A DNA stretch of 64,000 nt from Nephrocerus scutellatus. Taxonomy: Eukaryota; Arthropoda; Insecta; Diptera; Pipunculidae. The stretch lies in contig OX352763.1 in NCBI GenBank assembly GCA_947095585.1, positions 45,000,010 through 45,064,009 of the forward strand, given 5' to 3'. The notes beneath the pieces were generated by a model. That model saw only the letters and a list, made by a program, of their open reading frames with translations, was not told the DNA's origin and did not search any database. The position numbers and the translations under genes were made by a program. Below, piece after piece: positions 1 to 10,783 of the stretch; within the stretch, counting starts at the first letter, position 1, and every line of letters starts with the position of its first letter.

Positions 1-172
1 ATAGTCAAGCTGCAAGGTAAACGGTTCTTGTACCGATATATCTTATTAGAATCCTATTAGTTAGCCACCTTACCACTGGTGGGGGGATAGCTAACCAAAA
101 TAAAATACACAAAAACCTTTTTAGATGATTAAAAATTGAGTGATTTATTATTCCCTAAAAAAAATATAAAAT
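1..172 (-). mobile_element. BEL/Pao LTR fragment
   Basis: This stretch matches the 3' LTR of BEL copy 1 (5172-5340) almost base for base: the ACGGTTCTTGTACCGATATA block, the TTAGCCACC/GGTGGGGGGATAGC block, and an A-rich tract after TTATTATTCCCTAA. The orientation is minus, as in BEL copy 1. It starts inside the LTR at the window edge and stops near 172, where unrelated DNA begins. The A-rich tract occurs here and in the 3' LTR of copy 1, but not in the 5' LTR of copy 1. A shared duplication is therefore more likely than an independent insertion. Confidence 0.85.
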
Positions 173-1464
173 TATTCGCTTATTAGCATCAGAAATCCCT
201 ACTCTTTTCATCAATACCAAAATCATCTTTCTATCTATTTCCGTTACCGAGATAATTTGGTGACAAAACGCCTTATTGGCATACAAATCAAAATATGTAA
301 CGGGCAAAATTAATGTTGCTTTGGTATCAAGTTTAATAAATCATTGAATGGCAGAAAGACTTTTTAGCCATTAAGTCCTTTTGCTTATTAGTATGACTTA
401 GAATTTTTTTAAAATGAACGATGGCAAAACGCCTTACCGCAGTTTAAGGCACTACAATTGTGTTTATTTTCTGCTACTCTAAGAAATATATTTGATAAAT
501 CACCTTATAAGACAATAAGGCGTTTTACCGCAGAACATAAAATCATTTTTTGGCGCTATTTTAAACGGTTTTCTCCTAACATCCAATAAGTGCGCGAAAC
601 TTCTTATGTCACTGTCACTGCATTGTGAAGAAGATGGGTTGAGTTCTACAATGGATAAGAAAAGTCATTTAAAATGATGTGAAAAATAATTTCTGTAAAG
701 GAACTAGATATTATACCAGAGTCGAAAATATATCCGATCTGCCAACAGCTTCACAAGAAAACAAAAATGTAAATGCTAATTTTGATGCAGAAGAGCGTAA
801 CACAACATTATTTGAAGGTAATGTGTTTAGAAATAAGATATATTGAAAGGTATATTATATGCACGTTTTTTTAGATTATAATATACCGAATTTGGAAAAA
901 GCAATTTATAATCCTTCAATTATTAACCACTGTTCCATGGAAGTGGAAATTGCTATTTAAGAAAACGGTGAACATGAAAAATGAATTTTATTGAACTTTT
1001 TATTTTTTTAATTTATTTTTTTAACCCTCTAATGAATATTAATGTTTTTTCTTTTAGACTTTTCGTTTCATTATTTTTTTGTATATCATGGCAAAACGCC
1101 TTAAAGAATCTTAGGGCTTTTTGCCAGTTTCATATCAATATGGTTTTAAAAATCGCCAACTTCCAAAACAGACTACTGACGAATAAGTGCTTTTGCCAAC
1201 GATTTTCTTCCGGAAATTGTGAAGCTCGCATTGTGGCAAAACCTTTTTTCACCTAGTTTAAATGGAAAAACTAAATTGAACAACATTTTTTTTAAACAAT
1301 ATAACGTATAATTATATGAAGTACACAACTTCCAATTTTCAGTTCAAAAAATTTAATAATACCTTAATGGCGCGCAATTTATTATTTATTTATTTCAAAG
1401 TCATTTATCTCGAAACTATCATTTTCATTTTAAGGCGTTTTGCCATGTAACGGGAGAAATATTA
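173..1464. repeat. AT-rich unclassified DNA with recurring GGCAAAACGCCTTA motif
   Basis: No element or long reading frame is recognisable here. The motif (T)GGCAAAACGCCTTA or a near match recurs on both strands: about 261-276, 421-436 and 1087-1103 in forward sense, and about 514-530 and 1431-1447 in reverse sense; 1232-1242 carries only a partial match. The spacing is irregular, so this is not a simple tandem array. It may be the remains of an old element with inverted subrepeats. A possible exon at 720-817 lies inside. Confidence 0.5.
720..817 (+). other. Candidate internal exon E1
   Basis: A 98-bp open stretch is bounded by an acceptor (TTATACCAG, ending 719) and a donor (GTAATG, from 818). 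Only one frame is open. It gives 32 codons rich in Asn, Glu and Ser, starting VENISDLPTA and ending NTTLFE plus a split codon. The exon would enter after two bases of a split codon and leave after one. The pyrimidine tract before the acceptor is weak. I do not recognise the peptide. It could be chance, or an exon of a host gene whose introns hold the transposons. Confidence 0.25.
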
Positions 1465-3067
1465 AAGGTAACATAAATATTAATTATTTGTCCGTTTGCT
1501 TTATTCAAAGATAAATAATTGGTTAAAACATCATATGAAATGCCAATACAGAAACTGTGCAGATTTTACGCTATATGACATTTCTGTTATTTAATTTAAA
1601 GATAATACTTTTTTTGGGGCTACGAAATGACCGGATAATGACACAACATCAATATATAGCTATCACACAGATGAAAATGTCATTAATTGTATTAAACCGA
1701 ATTTCTACAAACATATATGGTTTTCTCTCTGAAACCCAACAAATTATATTCTGATATATATGTACATGTCCTAGCATTCAATACATAATCTACAATGTAT
1801 GAGGCAAGAGGGTTTTTTGTTGGAAATTACCCATAATTACACTTGGGTTAGCCTGAACCAATTCGGAAATTTTACAATGTGACATTTCTAACACTGTAAA
1901 AACAAAACAATGTTCGATATTGGGATAAAAAGAAAATGCAGATGAATTCTCAAACAACAAAACCAGCATAGTTAATTATGGGAATTGCACATCTTCCTCG
2001 GCAATTGTAATAGAAAAGATTAATTATTGGTTTCTAGATCGAAGTAAGTAATATTTATTTAGGTTCTTCATTAGCACTTTAAGAGCATTAATTTTGAAAA
2101 CGGGTTAATGCGTGAATTTATGAAATAAACAATATATAATACTTATTGACATTTGATTGAACCTTTTTACTTCCAGTAATTATTTTTCCTATTTAATAAA
2201 ATTATGATTGTAAATAATTTTTTATAATTCTTATGTCGAGTTTTTTTTTGTTTTAGCAATCTGCGGTGTAGCGTAGATTTTTTCTCGAAAAAACGAACAC
2301 GAAAGCCGAGAATCTTTTGTTTACATTGTTTTGTTGCATGTGTGTGTGATGTGTTTTACCTAACCCAAATGACATCAGTTGTTAGTGTTAGTAAAAGAGG
2401 GGTAAATCTCCCAAAATCTACCGTAGATTGGTTTTTTGGAATAAACGAACAACTTGACAGCCAAAAAAGCACTCTACGGCATTTTTTTTTAAAAAAAAAC
2501 TCGACATTATATTAACAGGAACCAACCAAAAAACAAACTGAAAACACGTTTTCGCTTATGTCCCCTACCTCGGTTTACGTGTTTTCTATTAGTGCTTATT
2601 TTAAGGCCATTAAATGTTGTTGACGCGTACTGAGGATGCTTTTGTAGGATATTCAAGAATTTCTTATGACGTAAGCTTCTCTTTGTGCTCTTAATAATTT
2701 TCATTGGTATAAGGCATTAAAATATCAAGAAATTAACAAGAAAGTGACCATCATTGACTAGAGTTTAATAATCATCTGGTACGTATAATTTACATTGATT
2801 TCGACCAACGCGACCTCTGTGTTACAACCCAACAGATACCTACGATATTCGATAGCAGCCTTACTTAATATTACTTAACAGAAGTTTTCCTTACAGGAAA
2901 ATATTTTAGTGGAGTCTTTTTGTAGATGCAAACAAACGTTAGGATTTAACATTTTTAATTGTTCGTGTGTTTAACAGTAGTCGTTTTTTACGCAAAAGGT
3001 TTATGTGCACGCATCACAAGTGATACCGAATTGCTTTTGATGTTTAATAAGGGTAAGATAAAAAACT
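1465..3067. repeat. Duplicated segment, copy 1 (without satellite)
   Basis: The sequence from GGTAACATAAATATTAATTA near 1465 to GATGTTTAATAAGGGTA near 3055 is found again, diverged but collinear, at 18604-18740 plus 25235-26237. In the second copy the middle is replaced by the 180-bp satellite array and about 220 bp of other sequence. No terminal repeats, poly-A tail or coding capacity are visible, so I cannot say whether this is a transposon or a segmental duplication. Copy 1 also carries a MITE (2234-2506) that copy 2 lacks. Confidence 0.8.
2234..2506. mobile_element. MITE with 3-bp TTA target duplication
   Basis: A 273-bp insertion has terminal inverted repeats TGTCGAGTTTTTTTTT at both ends and a weaker match inside them (TGCGGTGTAG against TGCCGTAGAG). 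It is flanked by TTA at 2231-2233 and 2507-2509. The paralogous segment at about 25682-25696 lacks the insertion and reads ATTCTCATATTAAC, the expected empty site apart from one substitution. There is no coding capacity. A TTA duplication fits PIF/Harbinger-type elements, but the termini alone do not prove the superfamily. Confidence 0.85.
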
Positions 3068-3089
3068 AGTAAATGTAAAAAAACTTTTT

Positions 3090-4410
3090 GGGTACAAACT
3101 TTTACGTATACATCGAATCGCCAAACACTCCCTTATACGTGGGCTGAGAACGAATTCTTTCGCTGTGTTTAATTATGTGCATGTCCACATCCACATCGGA
3201 ATTTAATCTGCCTGGTCATAACTTGGTGCCATTATTATTCCCTCGACGTTGACTCGCAATCTATGTCCGGAGTGAAGTTGCGTTTCAGCTTTTGCCTCAA
3301 TTCAGTCAAAGTTCCAATCCGGAATTCAATTTCATTTGGCTAAAACTATGGTACAAGAACGCAACATCCACTACGGTTTCCTTTACAGGAGCCCCCACAT
3401 AGACAATGTGTCAACTCAGAGTGAGTGCAACGTCTGATTCAATCTTAAGAATTATCACAAAACATCGTAAAAATGAAATCGTTATTGCAAGCGATTTCAA
3501 TGTACACTATACTAGTACTCTAGCTATTCTGGCTAGACAACACCCGAATGAAGGTGTGTTGAGTTATTCGCTGAGTTTAATCACCTTACTAAGTTTGTAA
3601 ATGAGCCTACACGAATACCTGACATTGCAAATCATTCCACAAATACCCTTGACTTATTCTTTACCTCTCGTCCTGATAAATATGTATTATCGCCTCTAGG
3701 CTCGTCAGAAACCAGGTTAACAAACCACTCCCAAAAAACAGTATGACAATACGAGAAAGCCAATTGGGACGGCATTAACAACTTCTTTGGGAGAATTAAC
3801 TGGCCGCTATTGTTTCGCGATAGCAACGTTGAATGCTGCCGCTGATGCAATCACAAACATCGTCCTTATTGGTATGAGAAACTTTATCCCTTCCATAAAT
3901 TAGTCTTTTAAACCAAAGGAACATGGATGGTATGACTCGAGCTGTAAAGACGCTTATACGATTAAAGAGGTATGCTTTCGGTTTTACAAAGCAGACCGTA
4001 CTGAGGAAAACCGAACAAATTTTAAACGATCCAGAAATAATTGCAATGCCCATCTTCGGCGAGTCAAATTAGCCTACGACCAAAAATTGAGGCATAAATA
4101 ACTACAATGTCCCAAAGGTAGTAAAAATATTTGGTCGTTCGTGAAAAGAATCAAAAATACAGCCTCGTTGTCGATTCCAACGCTCATTTATAATGACATT
4201 CCAGTTGTTAGCTCTATAGACAAGGCCAATCTGTTTGCTGCGCATTTCGCAGCTAGCTCCACGCTTCCAAATTGTGCAATGCTCCCTCCTGCACCTAAAA
4301 GTATTAAACACTCTATGGGACAGATATTCATTCGTACTCGTGCAGTAGCTAGAGTTTTAAATTATCTCAACACTCACAAATCTGCTGTGCCAGATGGTAT
4401 TTCCTCAATA
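3090..4410 (+). pseudogene. Non-LTR retrotransposon (LINE) fragment A: endonuclease to RT N-terminus
   Basis: Broken frames encode an apurinic-type endonuclease, then the start of reverse transcriptase. Near 3490 the peptide IVIASDFNVHY is the endonuclease 'GDFN' motif, with Ser in place of the usual Gly. From 4141 to 4410 a 90-residue frame runs to HKSAVPDGISS, the RT block that precedes the palm. The sequence is about two-thirds collinear with LINE copy B (59030-60171). Frameshifts near 3600-4080 make it inactive. It stops at the H1 repeat. LINE fragment C at 15684 looks like the other half of the same copy, separated by H1 and BEL copy 1. The clade is CR1- or Jockey-like; I cannot settle which. 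Confidence 0.8.
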
Positions 4411-5170
4411 GTTCTGTTAACTTCGCGTGCCCGTGTGTTTATTTGTTTGTTTGTTTGTCGTGGAATTTTGCGATCAATTTTTAACCCACTTCCCAGAGCC
4501 TGATTTCATTGAAATTTTGCACACATGCTTATCTCCGATGACAACACTTTCTGTTAAACTTTGCGGCCCCTCGGACCCCGGGATCGGGGGGCGCCCATAC
4601 AAATATTTTACAAAATTTACCCGAGTTTCTTCAAATTTTATATACATGTGTTTCTCCGATGGACAACACTTTTTGTAAAAATTTTGGTGACCTCGGGCCC
4701 CAGGGTCGTGAGGCCCCATCAAATTTTTTTTTTAAAAAATCAACCCGATTTTCTTCAAATTTTATATACATGTGTATCTCTAAGGGACAACACTTTTTTG
4801 TTAAAATTTTGGAGACCCCGGGCCCCGAGGTCGTGAGGCCCCATACAAATTTTTTTTAAAAATTACCCCGTTTACTTCAAATTTTATATACATGTGTATC
4901 TCCGATGGACAAAACTTTTTGTAAAAATTTTAAAGACCCCGAGCCCCGGGGTCGTGAGGCCCCATAAAAATTTAAAAAACAAAATTAACCCGATTTTCTT
5001 CAAATTTTGCATACATATGTATCTCCGATGGACAACACTTTTTGGAGTGATCGTGATAGGGGGCTCCCAAACAATTTTTTTTTTAAATTTACTCGATTTT
5101 GTTAAAAAATTTACCCGATTTTGCACATTGTGTATCTCCGATTAGAGAATTTATGGGTTGTTTTATTATT
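4411..5170 (+). repeat. H1 dispersed repeat with 120-bp internal units
   Basis: The H1 family begins with (TTAAATTCTCTA)TATTAACTTCGCGTGCCCGTG and ends with TTAGAGAATTTACATGAAAA followed by TTTTTATGGGTTGTTTT; here the start is partly lost. The body is a run of about 120-bp units, each with CCCGATTTTCTTCAAATTTT, ACACATGTGTATCTCCGATG, ACAACACTTTTTGTAAAAAT and a GC-rich GACCCCGGGCCC core. It has no coding capacity. The short inverted AAATTCTCT/AGAGAATTT near the ends and the central minisatellite recall DINE-1/Helitron-type elements, but a CTAG terminus is not seen. It cuts the LINE at 4410. Confidence 0.75.
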
Positions 5171-5171
5171 A

Positions 5172-5773
5172 ATGATCAAGGTGCAAGGTAAACGGTTCTT
5201 GTACCGATATATCTTATTAGAATCCTATTAGTTAGCCACCTTACCACTGGTGGGGGGATAGCTAACCAAAATAAAATACACAAAAACCTTTTTAGATGAT
5301 TAAAAATTGAGTGATTTATTATTCCCTAAAAAAAATATAAAAAAATATATATTTTTAAAAATTATATTGCCTACGTGGGCATAATTAACAAAAATACAAA
5401 AAGTATTAATTCGCATTAATAACAAAAGAAATACAAAATAAAAAATACTGCAACAATATGCAGTCAGTACTGCACATGCAGTGACTGACACAAAAAAAAT
5501 ATGCAAGTTGACAATTTTAGAACATTGGTGCTCAATGAATGATACGGTTCGAATTGCTGATAAGCGAAACATGTTCCCATTGCTGCACCTGTTTGTTTTT
5601 ACTTTGAGTTCAAGGTAAACTGTAATAACTCTGGGATCATGTTTCGCTTAGCCGGAATTCGGAACTTTGGCTTCGTGCATGTTGGGTTCATTCGCATGCC
5701 TAATGAATTTGCATTATGAATTTTATTATGAAAATGAATCCAACATGCACAAACACATTTCTGTTCTTGAACA
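5172..5773 (-). repeat. 3' LTR of BEL copy 1, outer end truncated
   Basis: The inner boundary is exact: CTGTTCTTGAACA (5761-5773) is the reverse complement of the LTR start TGTTCAAGAACAG. The outer boundary should read TGTTAACGGTGGAAC but is absent; the LTR fades into the H1 end near 5172, losing about 60 bp. An A/T-rich tract at 5325-5365 replaces the TATAAATA-containing region seen in the other LTRs. That makes it unlike the 5' LTR of the same element and like the fragment at 1-172. Confidence 0.9.
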
Positions 5774-5787
5774 TACTCCCCCCGTTA
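5774..5787 (-). promoter_or_regulatory. Polypurine tract of BEL copy 1
   Basis: Directly inside the 3' LTR the minus strand reads AACGGGGGGAGTA, a G-rich purine run of the kind that primes plus-strand DNA synthesis. Copy 2 has the same run at 36796-36808. Confidence 0.7.
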
Positions 5788-5977
5788 AATGCAGCCATTC
5801 AACAGATTTCGTCGCTAGTTAGGCTGAATTTTCGACGTATTCTGGGGATAGGTCCTGATGGCGATGGTTTGCCAGGTTTGTTTGTCTTCCTTGTTTTCCA
5901 TATCCAGAAAATGATTGCTGATACCGTTAAAATAAGTCCTAAGTATGCCACGGAGTACTGATGAAGGTCGTGGTTGC

Positions 5978-7530
5978 TTATTTTGTGTGGCATTTCTGTT
6001 GGAAGTTGCTTGATTTCTTCCTCAACCTTTCGATCTCTGCCAACTGAAGTTGATCTGCCGATGAATACTCGTTAGTTGGGATAAGATTGCTTGGTATTGC
6101 GATGTCCGTTAGATTGACCAGTTTGGTGTAGGATGGTTTGCCGATACTGGTATAGATTTTATGTCCTTGGAATGTTAAGAGATCTTGTTTAATGACGCAG
6201 TTGGGCTGAATTTTTAAAAGGCCAGAGCCCTCCAGCGTTATTGGTGAAATCTCATTGCCGCATACAGTGTTGATGGTTGTCTTCGTTCTGAGGGCGTAAA
6301 TCCATTCATTGGGGTGCGACAATCGTATCCATACCTGGTCTTCTGTGAGCTCAGTTATCTTGCATTGTTTTGGTAACGGCATATTGTTCAGTAAGTCAAC
6401 CTCGCATGTACATATATAAGCCTTCTTGCGATAGAGCGGCTTTCTTTGCTCGCAGCTATAAGTGGATGGTTCCGTTGTTGAGCACATTGCCAATTCTTGC
6501 TCCGTTATTGGATAGTATTGATCGCGGTGTGGACTTATGATTAGGTGAGATGAATCTGGGTTGATTGCAAATAGGGAGCCGTTTTTAAATATAGGTATGG
6601 CCAATACTCTGAATATCTCGAACACTTCTATATTGACTAGGAAATTTGATTTGGAAGATCACGTGGTTGTTAACGATCCCACTCTTGACGGACATCAGTT
6701 GATATAGTTGCAGCAGGTCTGACGAGTCCACCAGTAGGCGAAGCGAGGAAGGGACATGCGCCTAGATCATTATGACTTCATGACTTAATTGCTGTGGTTA
6801 TAGAAGAAGATGGCTTATCTTTCCATGGTTTGTGTCGATTAGCACTCTGATTAGCAAGTCTTGTATTCGTTGTGTGTTGGACATAATGACATGATTAGCG
6901 TCAGTTCGATGGATAAGGAAAGAAAAGTACTAGTTAGTTCTTCTTGAGTGGTATGCACAGTTATTTGATTAATTTGCTCGTTCAACGCTCTAAATTTTTC
7001 TTGAACACTTAACTAGTTGCCCTTTATAATATTTAAGGTTGAGTCTATTATTGATGTTTGATTCTTGAGAAGTCGCAAAACATGGTCTTCATTTTCCTTC
7101 ATGTCATCAATTGTTTTTGATACCTCTTGTGCATATTCCGAATCAAGAACTCCGAATAAGGAATTGCCTATGGTTCCAACTATATTGAAAGCTCCGCGTC
7201 TTGCTCTTGCCTTATGGAGGTTCCTCGAGAAGAATTCGTTCCCTGTTGTGAGCTCTTCTTTTACATGACTAAATTGATCGATTATTGACTTGCATGAATT
7301 GTTTTGCGGTATCACCTGGCAGAGTTGTCGCAACGATTTAATTCCCTTTGTGAGCTCATGGAATTCAGTCCAGTACGGTGTTAGTTCATAGTAGTTCCAT
7401 TCGTTGGCTGCCAAATTTGCTGTTCCTAGAGCTTCAAAATGAAGGCCTAGCTTAGATGGAAATTCGCTGACTTCCACTGGGTAACTCCATGTGAATGGTA
7501 CGATCAGGCATACTATCAAGATGGATGGAT
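5978..7530 (-). pseudogene. env: env pseudogene of BEL copy 1
   Basis: The N-terminal part lies in the minus frame ending at 7013, with a hydrophobic signal-like segment (SILIVCLIVPFTW) and a basic RARR site followed by GAFNIVG. The remainder is in a second frame (6625-5978) containing Cys-rich stretches such as CEQRKPLYRKKAYICTCE. The frames are separated by lesions between 6626 and 7012, and the C-terminal anchor lies in yet another frame (about 5993-5900). It is an inactive relative of the env in copy 2, which shows the same order. Confidence 0.85.
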
Positions 7531-7559
7531 GGATTTTCGACATTTTGTGAATCGCCCGC

Positions 7560-9023
7560 CGAAGAATGCTGGTTGATGTTTTGACGTCTGCTACGCGGAC
7601 CTCTCCAATGTGAGTTTTAATGACTCGTCCAAGTGGCCATTTCATCGATGGGGTGTTATCTTCTTTAATTAGAACCATGGCTCCGGGTTGTAAGTTTGGT
7701 TTTTGCTGTTTCCATTTAACCCGTTGCTGCAATTCATTTAGATATTCCCTCGACCATCTGCGCCGAAATTCATTTTTTAGGTGCGTCACTAATTTCCATC
7801 GTGTCGGCAGGTTGACATTCGTATTTTTAGCGTTTGCGTCAATCGGTGCTGTCAGTGGTTCACCGATTAGGAAGTGACCAGGAGTGAGTGCGGTGAGATC
7901 ATTTGGATCTGAAGAAAGCGGTGTTAATGGCCGTGAATTAAGAATTGCATCAATTTCAATCATTAGGGTCTCAAATTCTTCATATGTTAAGGGTGCTGAT
8001 GACACGCTTCGATATAGTAAATATTTTGCTGATTTAACGGCAGCTTCCCATAATCCGCCGAAATGGGGAGATCGAGGTGGAATGAAATGGAAATCGATGC
8101 CTTTGCGCTGCACGAGTTGGTGATTGATTCTTGACCTTGCGTGATTTCTAGCTCCAACAAAATTAGTCGCATTATCACAGTATCGGTTACGAACGTGGCC
8201 TCGTCTTCCCATGAAACGTTTCAGTGCTCCTATAAAAGCTTCCGTTGTTAATGCACTAACGATCTCCAGGTGAACAGCCTTAGTAGCAAAGCAGCAGAAT
8301 ATTGCTTTGTGGTCGCCTTGCTCTACCACGGTAGTGAATCCATATCGGCCTTCGAAAGTCCACTCCTGAATTGATGAAAGGCCGTGCTGGTTGAACTCGA
8401 TCGGCTGGTAAACTACCCATCATCTGAGAGAGCAGCTTGGGTTTTGCTTTTGCGCACCGAATACAGTTTTGCACTATAGATCTGGCAATAGTTTTACCTT
8501 TGATCGGCCAGAATCGTTGTCTAGTAATGGCCAAAAGAGTCTATGGTCCAACGTGCTTATTTTTGCAATGAATCTCTGTCATTATCATTTTTGTGAAAAG
8601 ATGTCCGTAAGGAAGTAAGATAGGATGGTTTGCATCGTATGAAAGCGCTGATGCTTCTAGTCTTCCTCCAACCCGCATAATATCATTTGTATCCAAAAAG
8701 GGTGCGAGACTGCTTATGGCGGTGGTTTTCTCGCACTCGCTGTATCGTTTAAGATGAACGATATCGGAATGGAACTCCTCTTTCTGCAGAAGTCGTAGAA
8801 TGGTATGAAGCGAATCTGTTAATTCTTGGCTGGATAGTTCTCTTTTACTGCTTGTCTTCCCTTCACGCCCTTTAAGTTTGCTGACGAATCTTAATATGTA
8901 CGCAGTGATTCGCTGGACCCTTTGAAGTGAGTTTCCATGCTTGATTTTGTAGATTAAGTGAACTGCCTCCTTATCGTTAGTTGTTATTGGTAACGCATTA
9001 GAGTTTGGTTGTTGCTCAGACAA
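7560..9023 (-). pseudogene. pol: Integrase region of BEL copy 1 pol
   Basis: The minus-strand frames 9023-8541, 8534-8280 and 8329-7013 carry, in order, the H2C2 zinc-binding start (EIHCKNKHVG, then NCIRCAKAK), the rve core with RYCDNATNF and HFGGLWEAAV, and the C-terminal domain typical of BEL/Pao (Pfam DUF5641: WKLVTHLKNEF, GRVIKTHIGE). Frameshifts near 8540 and 8300-8330 break it. A deletion after the second catalytic Asp removes about 40 bp compared with copy 2. Confidence 0.9.
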
Positions 9024-9035
9024 TACCGATTTGTT

Positions 9036-10783
9036 TTAAGGTTGTGGCCAAGCTGATTCTCGACCATGAAGGAATAGGGGACCGTAAAACCAAAGATTGC
9101 ATTCCTTCAACTTTTCCGGAGTAAATTCTCGTGTTAGTAATTCAGCTGGGTTCTCCTTGGATTTTACGTGACGCCATTCTTCTGGTGTGGTACTAACCTT
9201 TATCGAAGATACTCTGTTAGCAATGAACGTTGGGAGGGATTTCTCAGAGGAGTTGATCCAAGCTAAGACAATTTCAGAGTCACTCCAAAAATACGTAGGA
9301 GCATCTTCGTATCCAATATCCCTTTTTATTCGATTGGCGAGATCCGTTGCTAGTTTGGCGGCGCACAATTCCAGCCGTGGAATTGTCGGCTTCTTAAACT
9401 TTTCCTTCTCAAGTGGTGCTACACGAGATTTTGCGCACAACAATCGCACTATGATGGTTTCGTGCCCAACCGTTGATCGTATATAGATGGAGGCTCCATA
9501 CGCCCTTTCGGATGCATCAGCGAAAACGTGAACCTGTGTTACTTCTGGAGTCTGGTGTGAAAATATGTGTCGTGGAATCTTGATGAGACTTATTGCCTTG
9601 AGGTCGTCACGGAATCTTGACCATTGTGAATGCAATTCCTGAGGTAGAGCTGCATCCCAATCTAATTTTAATTTCCACAACTGTTGCAAAAAGATTTTTG
9701 CGGTGATTACTGGAGCCATGATTCCAAGTGGATCAAATATTCGTGCTATGTCTGATGAGACCTTTCTTTTTGTGACTTTGGCGCCGTAATTCTCATAAGT
9801 TTTGATGCAAAATCGTCTACCTTAGGCAGCAAAGTTAGACCCAAAGTTATTATTTTGTCTTCTGAGTCATTTTTGAAGTCCAGTTGTACTTCTTTGTCCT
9901 CTGAACCGAAATTTTGTAGTAGCCGCGGGTGATTTGCGCACCACTTGCGCAGTTTGAAGCCTGCTCCCTGAAGCACGTCAATCAATTGCCTTTGCATTTC
10001 CAGAGCAGTTGAAAGACTGTTTGCGCCTGTCATGACGTCGTCTACGTAGAAATCGTGTTGAAGTATCTTGCTGCCGAAGGGGTGGCTTTTAGTTGTTGCT
10101 TTAGAGAGCTGTTGTAAACATTTTATTGATAAATATGGGGAAGATGATGTGCCGTAGGTCACGGTGTTCAGCTGATAACAATTTACAGGTTCTTTCTCCA
10201 CAGAATCAACTGGTACTTCCGATCTTCTTTATGTAGCAATACTTATCTATACATTTTTTCTATATCGGCTGTAAAAACAAATCGTGGTAACCGGAATCTT
10301 AGCAGAATTGTGAATAGGTCATCTTGAATTCTGGGGCCTACATGCAAGATATCATTGAGCGATATATTGGAGGATGTTTTGCATGACGCGTCGAATACGA
10401 CTCTCAACTTGGTGGTACTGCTATCAGGTTTTTGCACGCACTGGTGAGGAAGAAAGTAGTGTGGTGAATTCCTTGGTGGAAGCCCTACTTCTGTCATGTG
10501 ATTTATATTGATCATATTGTTGCTTAAGCTCTTTATTGTTTGCTAATCGTCTTTCTAACGCATATAACCTTCGGAGGGCGATGGGTTTGATTACTCAAGC
10601 CTTGTGGGATCGTCTGAAAATGGTTGTTTTACGGTAAATCGGCCTTGGATATCCCGATGAGTTGTCTGTACAAAGTTCACACCACTTTTCTGCTGTTGTA
10701 AGAGCTCCTTGTGGTTCATCTGGTTCTTCAGTTGTCCAAAATTTTTCAATTAGTTTGTTCAGATTTTCGTCTTCGATGCACAT
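9036..10783 (-). pseudogene. pol: RT and RNase H region of BEL copy 1 pol
   Basis: Frames 10515-10243 and 10201-9746 hold the RT: VFDASCKTSSN, TADIEKMYR, then the active-site box YVDD at 10048-10037. Frame 9719-9036 holds the RNase H part with HVFADASERAYG, IPRLELCAAKLA and FWSDSEIVLAW (Peptidase_A17/BEL RNase H arrangement). A stop follows KMYR near 10242. Other shifts at about 10200 and 9740 disrupt the protein. Confidence 0.9.

Noticed and set aside
4427..5145. Overlapping frames of 65-90 codons in H1 copies
   Set aside because: The same frames recur with every 120-bp unit and shift between copies; they are repeat by-products.
5300..5572. 90-codon frame in the BEL LTR
   Set aside because: It lies in the LTR in the wrong context and is not conserved in the other LTRs.
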